Below are positions 19,342 through 30,135 of a stretch of 64,000 bases of DNA, in pieces (within the stretch, counting starts at the first letter, position 1; each line of letters opens with the position of its first letter). Made by a program: the position numbers and the translations under genes. Source of the stretch: Diplonema japonicum (taxonomy: Eukaryota; Euglenozoa; Diplonemea; Diplonemida; Diplonemidae); assembly GCA_964019335.1 (NCBI GenBank), contig OZ025655.1, positions 248,001-312,000 of the forward strand, in the 5' to 3' direction. Under the pieces are notes generated by a model. That model was not told the DNA's origin, did no database searches, and saw only the letters and a list, made by a program, of their open reading frames with translations.

Positions 19342-20019
19342 TTAAAGTCTGGACAACTTTCTCGAATCGATTTTGCTCTTAAAAAGCTTCATTCGAGTCC
19401 TCTTCCCAACAGCATCGTCGACTTCTGGCAGAGAAGGCACGGCTTTGTGCAATATTCCCTTGAGCTCATGAGATGCCTCATGTATCAGATTAGACGGCAC
19501 TTCACACTCGATTTCTGCATCGGTTTGATAGCTTCCCTTGTACTGAAATGTCGTTGTGTCCAGCTCAATGTAGATCTCAGGGCGGAGGAAAGGACCGATC
19601 ACCTCTCGTTTGTTTTCGAAAGAATCGCACAGGACTAAATTCTTTCCTTTGATGAGGTCTCTGCATTTCTGAACGAAATCTGAGTGGTAAAGGCACTCTA
19701 ATAGACCGCATCCCTTGTGTGCCTTTATCTCCATTGCTTCTGGTTTTGAGATTTTTCGTTCCTCCTCGAGTCTGCAGACGGCAGAAGACACCTGCTCGCC
19801 AGGGCCTTTGAGGGTTACCTCCCACCACTGGTTCCCTTCGCTTTCCACTTCTCTTAATCGTAAGCTGATTCCTTCCTTTGTCAATGCATCGTCTGCGTCG
19901 TAAAAATACGAAACCTGTCGCATTTCCTTCTTCACCGACATGCCCTGCTTGCCTATCAAGTACTTCTTAACGTTCCCTACCTCCTCTACAGGGATTGAAA
20001 GCTTGATCTCGATTTCCAT
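19342..20019 (-). CDS. CYTH-domain triphosphate-processing enzyme
   Basis: A 225-aa single-domain protein of the CYTH family (adenylyl cyclase CyaB / thiamine triphosphatase). The hallmark E-x-E-x-K motif is at the very N-terminus (EIEIKL, residues 3-8). The tunnel strands follow in order: SLRLRE, WWEVTLKGP, EERKI, CDSFENKRE, IYIELDTT and AEIECEV. Family members bind triphosphates with divalent metal inside a beta tunnel and hydrolyse thiamine triphosphate or tripolyphosphate. Substrate preference cannot be read from the sequence. The ATG follows the leader AAAATAG-AAA that is shared with two other genes here. Confidence 0.85.
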   Translation of the reverse strand: MEIEIKLSIPVEEVGNVKKYLIGKQGMSVKKEMRQVSYFYDADDALTKEGISLRLREVESEGNQWWEVTLKGPGEQVSSAVCRLEEERKISKPEAMEIKAHKGCGLLECLYHSDFVQKCRDLIKGKNLVLCDSFENKREVIGPFLRPEIYIELDTTTFQYKGSYQTDAEIECEVPSNLIHEASHELKGILHKAVPSLPEVDDAVGKRTRMKLFKSKIDSRKLSRL

Positions 20020-20440
20020 TTTCTATTTTGTTTTTTTTCTTCTTGAAAATGAGAAGTTCACTTTTAAAAAAAAACGAAAAAAGAAAGAGGGAAGGAAGAA
20101 GAAGGTGGAAAAAAAAATGAAAAAGAGAGAGCACAGAGATGGGGTGTCTTTGACACCAGAGATTGAAGAAAGAAAATTGCAATTTCTTTTGAAAAAAAAA
20201 AAAGAGAAGGGGATAGTGTTCCCCCCCCCTTTTCTCCCATTTTTCACTTTTTCTCAAGTCTTTTTTGCTGTGATTTCTTTTTTTTCTTTTTTTTTTTTCT
20301 TGTTTTTTTTCTTTGCGCGACCCAGAGAACACAGCGGGAAGGGGGTCACCCTACCATAAGAAAATTACATGATGGCATTACGGGCTTTGATACCACACTG
20401 TGAGGGGGGCTGACGCATTTTTCAGTTTTTCTTTTTTTAT
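20020..20440. other. Intergenic region containing 3' flank of CREG copy A
   Basis: The right end (about 20325-20440) is the 3' flank of CREG copy A. It is nearly identical to the 3' flank of copy B (21307-21411), including GGGTCACCCTACC and ACATGATGGCATTACGGG. The rest is purine and T-tract sequence without genes. Confidence 0.7.
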
Positions 20441-21028
20441 TTAGCAAGTTGCCGCCCAGTAGTCAGAGAGCGCCAGGGGCTGGATGTTTCCGTAGAAGTC
20501 AAGAATGTCAATCTTCTGAATGTCAAGAGTAGCTGTCATCCAGTTGTGGTCCTTGGGCCAGTTGGCCATGGCGGGGTGACGCCAGAAGAGGTACTTCTCA
20601 GGGATGGGACCAGCGGTCACGTTGGAGATGATGTCAAGGGAACCAACAAAGTGGACCTTCGCACAGTTGGGGTCCTCGGGGTCGTATGTGGCCCCGGGAG
20701 TACAGTACACGTCCTTCTCACCAACCTCGTAGAAGCCAAGGGTCACGTTGTTCCTCTTCTGAATGTCCCTCCAAATAGTGCTGAGCTCAGTGAAGTACAG
20801 GTACAGCTTCCCGCTGCAGTCAGTCCAGCTGGTCCCGTCGCTCACAGCAAGAAGGTTCGGGTAGGCCACAGAGTCGTAGGCAATGGAGCTGGTGGCAAGG
20901 ATGGTCCAGTTGCTCTCGTGCACCAACCACCTGGCGAAGTCCGCCTTGTGCGTGAAAGGGGGCCTCGGGTTGATGTAGCACTCGGCGGCAACCAGTCCCA
21001 TGAACAGCATAGCAAGAGTCTTGAACAT
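20441..21028 (-). CDS. CREG1-like secreted glycoprotein, copy A
   Basis: A 195-aa protein with a signal peptide (MFKTLAMLFMGLVAAEC) and a flavin-reductase-like split-barrel domain of the CREG family. Recognisable segments are FARWLVHESNWTILAT, NLLAVSDG, YLYFTELST, RDIQKRNNVTLGF and DPEDPNCAKVHFVG. CREG proteins are secreted or lysosomal glycoproteins that have lost usual FMN-dependent oxidase activity. N-glycosylation sequons (NWT and two NVT) fit this. Copy A differs from copy B at only a few residues (STIWRD versus STVWRD; CTPGATYDPED versus CSPGARFDPED). A TATA-like sequence lies about 45 nt upstream on the minus strand. Confidence 0.88.
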   Translation of the reverse strand: MFKTLAMLFMGLVAAECYINPRPPFTHKADFARWLVHESNWTILATSSIAYDSVAYPNLLAVSDGTSWTDCSGKLYLYFTELSTIWRDIQKRNNVTLGFYEVGEKDVYCTPGATYDPEDPNCAKVHFVGSLDIISNVTAGPIPEKYLFWRHPAMANWPKDHNWMTATLDIQKIDILDFYGNIQPLALSDYWAATC

Positions 21029-21411
21029 TTTATTCTTTTGTTGTATAATCTGGCAATGTTGAGGATGGGGTCTATTATAAGGAGGGGGGGAAAAAAAAGT
21101 ACTTTTTAAATATTTGAGATTCGGTGCGCTTGCCAAATCAGCCAAACGGAAGAAAAAGAAATTAAAAGCGAGCAAAGAGTCACGTGACTCCTGGGGTAGC
21201 TTTAACAGCACCTGACCAAATAACCTAAATATGTATAAAATAAAATAAAAAGAAGGAAAAGGAGAATAGAAAAAATAAAAGGGAGGGAAGAGAGGCGTCG
21301 GACCGGAAAACACAGCGGGAAGGGGTCACCCTACCATAAGAAAATTACATGATGGCATTACGGGCTTTGATACCACACTGTGAGGGGCCGACGCATTTTT
21401 CAGTTTTGTAT

Positions 21412-21999
21412 TTAGCAAGTTGCCGCCCAGTAGTCAGAGAGCGCCAGGGGCTGGATGTTTCCATAGAAGTCAAGAATGTCAATCTTCTGAATGTCAAGAG
21501 TAGCTGTCATCCAGTTGTGGTCCTTGGGCCAGTTGGCCATGGCGGGGTGACGCCAGAAGAGGTACTTCTCAGGGATGGGACCAGCGGTCACGTTGGAGAT
21601 GATGTCAAGGGAACCAACAAAGTGGACCTTCGCACAGTTGGGGTCCTCGGGGTCGAACCTTGCCCCGGGGGAACAGTACACGTCCTTCTCACCAACCTCG
21701 TAGAAGCCAAGGGTCACGTTGTTCCTCTTCTGAATGTCCCTCCAAACAGTGCTGAGTTCAGTGAAGTACAGGTACAGCTTCCCGCTGCAGTCAGTCCAGC
21801 TGGTCCCGTCGCTCACAGCAAGAAGGTTCGGGTAGGCCACAGAGTCGTAAGCAATGGAGCTGGTGGCAAGGATGGTCCAGTTGCTCTCGTGCACCAACCA
21901 CCTGGCGAAGTCCGCCTTGTGCGTGAAAGGGGGCCTCGGGTTGATGTAGCACTCGGCGGCAACCAGGCCCATGAACAGCATAGCAAGAGTCTTGAACAT
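21412..21999 (-). CDS. CREG1-like secreted glycoprotein, copy B
   Basis: A 195-aa protein, signal peptide plus CREG split barrel, nearly identical to copy A downstream. Its own 5' leader is different: a T/A-rich stretch directly at the ATG (ACTCAAAATG on the coding strand). Different leaders suggest separate expression control for the two copies. Both keep all cysteines and glycosylation sequons, so both look functional. Localisation to the secretory or endolysosomal pathway follows from the signal peptide. Confidence 0.88.
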   Translation of the reverse strand: MFKTLAMLFMGLVAAECYINPRPPFTHKADFARWLVHESNWTILATSSIAYDSVAYPNLLAVSDGTSWTDCSGKLYLYFTELSTVWRDIQKRNNVTLGFYEVGEKDVYCSPGARFDPEDPNCAKVHFVGSLDIISNVTAGPIPEKYLFWRHPAMANWPKDHNWMTATLDIQKIDILDFYGNIQPLALSDYWAATC

Positions 22000-22732
22000 T
22001 TTGAGTTTTTTTTTTTATAGCTGTAAGCAATTTTGAGTGGCGGTAAGAACAATGACTAAAAAAAAAAAAAAAAAAACTATTAAAAAAAATCTTTTTTTTT
22101 TATATTTTCTTTAAAAAAAATAAAAAAATAAAACGAACACGGCTGAGGATGGGGGGAGAGGAGGGATTACAAACCAGATTTTTTCGAAGAGAAAAAAAAA
22201 AAAAAAAAAGAGAGAAAAAAAAAAACACCATTCGTTCCCCTCGCTCCCAGACATAAGGGGTCTGTGGTCGAAGTCTTTTTGATATGTAGTGCACTAATTT
22301 CTACTTGCCCACGTAATGTATTGGAGTGAGTGAGAAGGTGTTCGTAAAAAAGAATAGGCAAGTTGTTCTTTGATTATGTCTGTTAAAAACCTTTTCTTTC
22401 GCCTAATAAAGAGATTCCTTATAACGCAGCAGGTGCAAACATTCTTGTTCTCACTGTAGGGTTTGCAAAAAAAGAGCGAAGAAAAAAAGAAAAAAAAGAA
22501 GAAAGTCGGCTTGTGGCACAGCTGACTCTTTAGCAATTTTTCTTTTGCGTTTTTTTTTCCCCTTCTTTTTTCTTTGTTCAAAAAAAAGGGGGGTTATAAG
22601 AAAAAAATCTAAAAAAAAAAAAAAAGGAGGTAACTCACCTAAGAGTAAAATGAGGGAGGGGAAGGAGAAAAAAAAAAAGAGGGGGGAGGGGAATAAAAAA
22701 AAAAAGAAAACTTTTTTTTTTGTATCCCTCTA
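22000..22732. other. Intergenic region between CREG copy B and Hsp70
   Basis: A 733-nt gap with A18, A16, T9 and other runs at both ends. A base-balanced middle part (22240-22460) shows no coding frame longer than chance and no tRNA-like arms. I see nothing else in it. Confidence 0.55.
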
Positions 22733-25125
22733 TCAATTACTCTTTCTGGCAGACAGTCTCCCAGAGAGAAGCGACCGTGCAGAGAGAGGGCGGGTGCTCA
22801 TACTACTACCGGCATTGCTACTGCAATTTTTTTTTTTTTTTTTTTAAAAAAAACCCGACATACTGTAACTTTCCAACTTTGAGAGATTGGTCTTCTTTCT
22901 CACCTTTTTCCCGGGCTTCTTTTTTATCACGTTTCTTCATTTCTCGCTGTCTGTTGTATTCCTTGTGCCTTTCTTCGTCTCGTCGGCGATCGTCGGCATC
23001 TCGGGGCACCTCGTTAGGCGGAATAAAAAAGTTAGCACTCAAATTAATTGGCTGCGCTTCCGCGGCTTGTATGGTGGCCACGTCCTTGTTGTCCTTCTAG
23101 TGATTATAAATTTATTTAAGGAAAGGGATAGGTATACCCGGATATTATTTGCCTCGTAGGTCGAATCCGTGACAGAGGTACTCGTCGTGATATGCCCCAT
23201 GCCCTGTATCCAGGCAACAATCTCAAGAATCCCCATTTGATCAAAAGCGTACTTCACGCAAATGTCGACCTCTCCCATGGGCTTAGGTGGGATGTTATCT
23301 TTTTTTTTTTTTTTTCTTTTTTTTTTTTTCCCCTTCTCCCACCCTCCCCATACCTATTTTACAAGTCCCCAAGTAAAAGTTATCAGAAGCCTTAGTGGCC
23401 TCACCTTGGTAAACGTTAATCTCCACAGTCCGCTGGTTGTCCTTCGTTGTGTGGTACACGAAAAATTTTTCAAGCCTTGATTTTTTTTTTTTTTTTTTTT
23501 TTTTTTATTCCCCAAACATACTTCTGTGATGATGGAATAGGTGTATTCCTGGGTATCACGACAGAATAGTTGTCCTTTTGCGACTCCACACCGACTGTTT
23601 GAGGCACCACATCGGAGATGAGAGGCAGGGACGGGGGTGGTATCCGACATTCTGTTTCCAGCATGCAAGCCGCCTTAATGACCGCCCCCTCAGCAACGAT
23701 CTCATCCGGAGATACGGTTTTCACAATGAACGCTTTAAACCCTTCAAAAAACTTTTCGATCTCCTGTTGGACCTTGGTCATCTTGGTGGATCCACCGACA
23801 AGTACCACATCGTCAATACTTCCCTTGTGCAGCCCACTGTCCTTCAGGACCTGCCCCATAATTTTCATCGCTTTGCTGATAAGAGGGGAACATAAATTCG
23901 ATAGCTTGGCCCGTGTGAGGGAACCGGTGAAGGTTCTCCCAGCGATTTCCATTTCATAGTGCTGGCACTGTGTACCGGACAGTGCTTCCTTGATCTCTCT
24001 GCAACGCTGGCGGAGCTTTACCTCCTCGACCTCTGTTATCTTTATGAACCGGTCCTTTGCCTTAGGGGCGTCGGGGAACTTCTTTGTCATCTCCTCTCTG
24101 AAGTACCTCAACAGGATGTGGTCGAAATCGTCTCCTCCTAACTGAGTGTCGCCACCGGTCGCCAGGACTTCAAATCGCTTCTTGTCCATGAACATAACTG
24201 TAACGTCAAATGTCCCACCACCTAGATCGAAGACAAGAATATTCTTTTTCTGCCATAAGTTTTCATCAGACTTCACTTCATGAAGACCGCATGCTAATGC
24301 GGCCGCTGTTGGTTCGTTGAGGACCATCAACACCCTCAGCCCTGCTAGCTCGCCAGCTTTTTTTGTCGCCGCTCGTTGTGCGTCGTTGAAATAAGCCGGG
24401 ACTGTGATAACCGCGTCCCTTACATCAGCACGGAGGTGGTCTGTTACGGCAATGTCTTTGATGTGCTCCAAGATGATACCTCCAAGGACCTCTGGTGCTA
24501 CTGTTTTTTGTGTTATTTTATCGCCTTCTCCTTCCGTCCTGCATCCTAGTTCGAACACGCATGTTCCTTTGTCCCCAACGACGTCATAGGTGTACTGGTC
24601 GGCGGCTTCCTGTGCTTCTTCGTTGTAAGGGCGACCGATCCAGCGTTTCGACGAGACTATGGTGTCTTTCGGGTTCATCGGCCATTGTTTCACCGCAGCA
24701 TGCCCGACAAGAACCTCAGAAGGGGTGTAAGCTACAACAGATGGTATCAAGGTAGTTGAGTACTGGAAGGATCGCAGAACTGTTGCTGTTTTGCCGTTCC
24801 ACGCTGCGACGCAGGAATTGGTGGTACCGAGGTCGATGCCTAGGCAGGGGGCGTATTCTCTTGATGGTATTTCTTTACCGAGGCCTAAAGGAGGCAGGGC
24901 AGGGCCTGGACGGAGCGGGCCCCATCGGGATCTTGGTTTGTCATCTTTCTCGTCGTTTCTTACTGCGGGTGTTACTACAAATCCCTTCACTACCGTTTCC
25001 CGTTTTGCGGCGTCTTGCATTTCGTCGTCTTTTTCTACCACGCTTGCTCGCATCCTTCGTGGGAGGAGTGCTTCTTTCTTCTTGAAGCCGTCCCCCGTCG
25101 GCGAGACCGGGCTTCCGTTAGACAT
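22733..25125 (-). CDS. Divergent Hsp70 family chaperone, five exons
   Basis: Exons: 25125-23522, 23475-23354, 23298-23138, 23096-22864 and 22820-22733. Introns are 46, 55, 41 and 43 nt with GTATGT, GTATGG, GTATAC and GTATGT donors. The product is 735 aa. About 95 disordered residues precede the ATPase domain: [12 protein letters not shown] (phosphate 1), [35 protein letters not shown] (phosphate 2) and [10 protein letters not shown] (adenosine site). The beta-sandwich substrate domain is split by the introns ([20 protein letters not shown], then [10 protein letters not shown]). The lid is replaced by a charged helix rich in [10 protein letters not shown]-like sequence and a Ser-rich tail. There is no EEVD, ER-retention or clear mitochondrial signal. 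It is a diverged, lineage-specific Hsp70, probably cytosolic. Confidence 0.85.
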
Positions 25126-25575
25126 TTGTTACTTTTTTTTTTTTTTCTTTCTTCTTTTTTTATATATACTTCCTCCCTCCCTCCCTCCCTCCCCTCCCCC
25201 TCTGTAAAGTACGTTATTTTTCATTGTCAACAAAAAAAAAAAAGGGAAAAACGAGTAATACTAAACAATGGTTGAGAAGGAGGGCAGTACCATTTTTCAA
25301 GGTTTTCTCTTTTTTTTTTTTTTTTTTCCCCCTCTTTTTCCCTCCGTGAAGTGAGGGGGATTTTATTTTGTTGTTAAATCTTTGGGAAAGGGGTATAGTT
25401 AGAGAATCATAAAAAAAAAAAAAAAAGATTCGTGTTAAAAAAAAAAAAAATAAACAACTAACAATACGACACTTTAAATGAAGTATATTCTATAATTTAA
25501 TTTTGAAAGCGAAGGGTGTGTGTACATCTCTTGGTTTTCTTTTTTTTTCCATTAATGTTCCCTTCCTTTTATTTC
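25126..25575. other. Intergenic region between Hsp70 and IFT139
   Basis: A 450-nt gap with a (TCCC)n-like tract at 25170-25195, T18 and A16 runs. The Hsp70 leader lies at its left edge and the IFT139 3' flank (AAATAAAAGG just after the stop) at its right edge. No gene is seen. Confidence 0.6.
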
Positions 25576-28500
25576 TTATGGCTTCAGTGATGCACGTGCC
25601 TAAAGCGTTTTTTTCCCCCCCCTTCTTTTTTTCCATCAATACCTTGTCAAGAATGTCTTTACGAATCTTCGGATACTGGGGATGGTTGGAAAGAACCTTC
25701 TGAGTAATATCGATGGCATTGACGAACCTCTTCGCCTTCAAATAGTTGAAAGCCAGCTTGTAACCTATTCCAGGATCGCTTTCGTTAACTAGGCGCCAAG
25801 CGTTCTGTCAAGGAGAAGTTTTTCTTCTTTTTTTTTTCTTTTTTTTTTTCCCTCACACACCTCATAACAATCGGCCGCATCCCTATAAGATTGCTCTTTT
25901 TCGTACACAACCCCCATGTACTCCCAAGCTCGGCAGCAGGACTTATTCGCTTGAAGACATTTCCGGAGAAGATCCTTTTTTTTTTTTTTTTTTTTTTAAA
26001 TATTTCTTTTTTTCTTCTCCTTTTTTTCTCAAACCTGTGCCAAATCGTACTTTCCGCCTGCAATGTGTATATCTGCTAGCAGAAGCCATGCTCTTTCGAA
26101 CTCTTCAGCCTTTTTTTTAAAAGTTCTTTTTAAAAAAAAAAACTTATTTGCATTATACGCGTAAGATACCTCATCTTGGTTATAAGGAGCCTTGACCACT
26201 CTTTTCAAGTGCGTCCTTGCCTTCGGGGTTTGATTCATAACCTGCAAGGCCGTCGCCATAGCCACGATACAAGGCACGTTGATCTTGTCGTTAGGGAACT
26301 GTTGCTGGCCCTGAAGATGGAAGATTGGTGATATTGAACATTGGTGCATACCCCCTCTCCTCCCTGTCCCATCATCACCTCGTGGAGTGTTTGGAATGCG
26401 ATGTCTAGGTCGTCCTTTCGTCTTTTCGCTATTCTAATGTATGCCTCGAGGATCCTTCTCTTTTCGACGTCGTGGACGTCCTTCAGCAGTTTCAGCGCCC
26501 ACCCTATGTTCTCCGACAGGTCAGGACGTTCCTGTTCACCCTCACTATCAGCTGTCCAATTGCTCTCGCTGTCAGGGTTTAGATAAATTTCTATCATATT
26601 ACACGTGCATTTCTCAGACCAAGGACTGTCTTTCGGATGTCTTCCCTTCTGGAATTCTCGCAGGGCCTCCCTCGGGTTGCAGGTGTAGCGGTAGTACAAA
26701 CCCTTTGCATAGTGCAAGCCCTGCTCGTGGCGTTTTGTGGTGGGCTCGGCGGCTTGAAGGAACTTCGGGGCGTCGAAGAGCCTGCCTGCTCTTCTCAGGA
26801 GCTGGATGAACATGACGAGTGCGTCGTAGTTGTTGGGCTTCTTCTCGAGCAACTGTTGGAAGTGGTAGGTCGCATCGTCGTATTTGTTCTTCCTGCACAT
26901 CAGGTCTGCGAGCATCATGCTGGCCTCTTCGTTCGTGGGGTCTACTCGCAGTAGAGAATGCGCTTGATGCTCGCATCCCTCCAGTTCACCTTTGTCCCTG
27001 TACAACTTCGCCAATGCCAGCATCGACCTTGCATGTGTCTCGTCCTGCTTTAAGGCTTCGTTGTGAAACGTCACCGCCTTGTCGGGCATCTTTTGCTTTC
27101 TGTAGTACTCGCCCAGCTCTACGCATATGTTTGCCCCAATGATCTTTTGCTGGCGTACGAGATCTGGCTGTTCTCCGCGCACCTTTGCGATCACTGTCGT
27201 CTGGAACACCCTCGCTTGTATCAGCGCCTCAGATGTTTTCTTCTGGTCCCCGCTGCTCTTGTACACCTTCGCCAGTAGAAGCATCGTCCTCACGTCATCA
27301 ATAATCGACTGCAGATCCTCGCTTGAGTTGCTTTTCTCTTTCTTCTGCAAGCTGTTCTGCAACTCTTCTTCCGCATCGGCGTATTGACCTAGCCTCCAGT
27401 ACAGGTTGGCCAGATCATGTCTCAACCCCAGCTTGTTAGGTTCTGCCTTCACTGCATTCTTGTAATACTGGATGGCCTTCTGGTAGTCGTGTGTGGTGAC
27501 GAAGGCCATGCCTATCTTGCTTGCCATCTCCGCATCGTTAGGGTCCATGGCTCTTGCCTTTTCAAAGGCCTCGATGGCCTTCTCGGGTTCTTGAATAGAC
27601 ATGTAAGCCTCACCAAGGAACACATATGACCCCACTGTGGGGAAGGCCTCGACCAGCTCCTCGTAGCACTTGGCGAAGGCTCTCTTGTTGTTCCTCACAT
27701 TCAAATAGATGTTCGCCATGTAAGCCTTGGCCTTCAGGAAGTATGGGCTGTCCATTGTGACCGACCTCAGCATGGAAAGCCCCTTCTCGACGTCCTTCTT
27801 GCTTATGATCATTGCCTGTGCAATGACCACACGCCCCTCCTCAGGAGTGCCCCTGAAGAGCACGTGAGCGTCGGAGATGGTGATTTCTGCCGTTGCCTGA
27901 TTCTTCAGCTTCAGCTGCACCTGTGCAAGTTCCAAGTAGATAGCCACGTGGTCCTGAACGTTGAGCGGGCGGTACCTCTTTCCCTGCACAATGTGCTTCG
28001 TCAGTGCCAGGGCGTGCTCCAAGTCCTTCAAACCCTCGTCATACTTCCCCACCGCCACCGCTACCCTTGCCTTCAACAGATTGTACTGCGGCCAGTCCCT
28101 CACCTCGAACTCCGTGGTGCTCTGCTCTAATGCCTGCTGAGCCTGTGAAAAGTTCTCTTGATGAAAGGCGATCTGAGCCGCTAGAAGGTGCGCTTCAGCA
28201 AAGGCTGGATCCGCCCTTATACACGAGTTGATAGAGTACTGCGCCTTCTCAAGGTCGTTCTGAATGAAGTCAATCCTTGCAAGCAACAGCTGCCCTTCGA
28301 GCGACCCCTTTATATGTTTAACAAGCAACTCCAACGGCTTCCTAGCCTTAGTAGCAACCTGTGAGGGGGGGTCCGTGGAGGATAGCGGTTCCGTAGGGCA
28401 GTGCTGTTGGTACTCCCTGATGATCGCAAGTAGGAGCTGCGGATTGAAGGCTTCAAAGAATTCATAGCTCGGAACACCAGTGCAGCTCTTGGAATGTATG

Positions 28501-29798
28501 CTTACAGCCTCGTCCAGGGAGGCTATGCTCCCTTGTTGGTCTTTGTGCTTTCTCCACTTCATGACAGCAACTAAATAACACAGCTCAGCAGGCCTCTCGA
28601 TCTGCATCCTGTTCAAGAACTCCAGCTGCAGCTCAGCCTCCTCGAGCTTCCCCAACATGAGCTGCGATCTGATGATGCCGTGCAGCGCACCAAGGTTGCC
28701 GTCGTCAACCTCCAGCGCTTGCTTGTACGTCTCGAGGGCTTTCACCCACTCACCCGCGAGGGAGAGCTGGTAGGCTTTCTCCGAGATGTACTCGGCATTC
28801 TTGGGCTGCAGGTCGCTTGCTTTGCTGACCATGAGCTGCGTGTGCTGCAAAATGGACATCGCACCGCCTGACAGCCGCGAAAGCGTCTTGCTGATATACA
28901 CGTACAGCCGGTGGGTTCTGGGCTCTGTGGTCTCGAGAGCCTTGTGAAGCTCACGGATGTTCGTCGCGCTGACGGAATGCTTGCACTCTTCAACGAGGAG
29001 GTAGAGGTTGATGAGCATCAGGCCCTGCACGTTGCTAGGGTCTTTGTTGAGTATCCGCTGCACTGTGTCGGCGGCCTGGTCCCACTGGCCCCGCTTGATA
29101 AGTATCTTTGCCTTTTCGATCTGGATGGGGTTCAGGATCTCTGCTGTCTTTGAACAAGACGCGATGAGCTCGTTGAGGATGTGCACGGAGGCGGAGTAGT
29201 TCTTCTTCTGGTCGAGAAAGGCCGCTTTTCCAAGCAGGGCGTCGACATGGTTGGCGACGCCGCCTTGAGACTCGTCAACGGCTTTGTCGAAGTTGGTGAT
29301 GCTTTTTTCGACGAAGGCAGACCTGCGTGAAGTGAGGTTGATCCAGCCGAGGAGGGAGAGGTGGTTGATGAAGTCGTCTGGGCCTGAAGCCTTCTGGCAG
29401 TACTCGCGGGACTTGACATGGTCGCCGAGAAGCCAGTGGAACGCAGAAAGCTGCAGCCAAGCTCCTGGAATGGCGGACTTCTCTTCAACCATGAGTCGGG
29501 TCTCCAGCTCGTCAATCGCTCCTTGGTCTATCTGTCGTTGGGACTGCAAGGAGTGGATGTGCGCTGCAATGACTGCAATCTGAATCTCTCGTCTTCCGTC
29601 TGCCGCAGCATAGTCCCGTACCGCTTCAGTATGGTTGTCTTGCAAGGCCAGCGCAAAACCTCGCCAGAACCTAAAGACAGGGTGCTCACCAACCTGCTGC
29701 AGCACCTCTTGTGCGGTATCCTGCATGTGCCGTACTAAGCCTTCCCTCCCATAGTACAGGATCAGGTCCATGGCGCCTCTCTCAGTTAGCTTCTCCAT
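25576..29798 (-). CDS. IFT139: Intraflagellar transport protein 139 (TTC21B), IFT-A subunit
   Basis: Six exons: 29798-26352, 26310-26170, 26109-26035, 25974-25861, 25804-25643 and 25599-25576. The product is 1320 aa, matching the ~1316 aa of animal TTC21B. The whole length is TPR superhelix, with typical units such as [22 protein letters not shown] and [21 protein letters not shown]. The C-terminus ([16 protein letters not shown]) is the conserved family ending and confirms the last two splice junctions. IFT139 is part of the retrograde IFT-A complex, so the organism builds flagella. All five introns (41, 60, 60, 56 and 43 nt) are in the last 13% of the coding region; the final exon has only seven codons and the stop. 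Confidence 0.92.
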
Positions 29799-30135
29799 CG
29801 TGGCGCCCTCCCTCCCCCCTCCCTGGAAGAAGTGCCTATCACAGAATATTCGATTGCTACAATCAAGGACAAAATAATTGAGGGAAGAATATAGAAAAGA
29901 AGAAGGGGAGCAAAAAAAAAAAAAAAGAACCCCTCTTAAAAAAAAGTTTTAAGGGAAAGGAGCGCTTTTTCTTTTTTTTTTCCGACGCCCCTCCCCCCCC
30001 CCCCCCCCCCCTTCCTTCCCCTTCTTTTATTTTCCCGGTAATAATATTTATACTACTATCGCCAAAATACAGAGAGAAAAAGAACGAGAAAAAAAAAAAG
30101 CATGCAAGATAAATAACTTCCCTATCAGCACACTC
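29799..30135. other. Intergenic region with a C21 run
   Basis: A 337-nt gap between IFT139 and the DysF/PH gene. It holds A15, A7 and T9 runs and 21 consecutive C on the plus strand (29993-30013). No gene is seen. Confidence 0.6.

Larger units (their letters stand above)
20325..21999 (-). repeat. Tandem duplication of a CREG gene with its 3' flank
   Basis: Two direct copies, about 20325-21028 and 21307-21999, are nearly identical over coding region and ~115 nt of 3' flank. They diverge completely upstream of the ATG. The duplicated unit therefore ends close to the start codon. The high identity at synonymous sites implies recent duplication or gene conversion. Confidence 0.9.
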
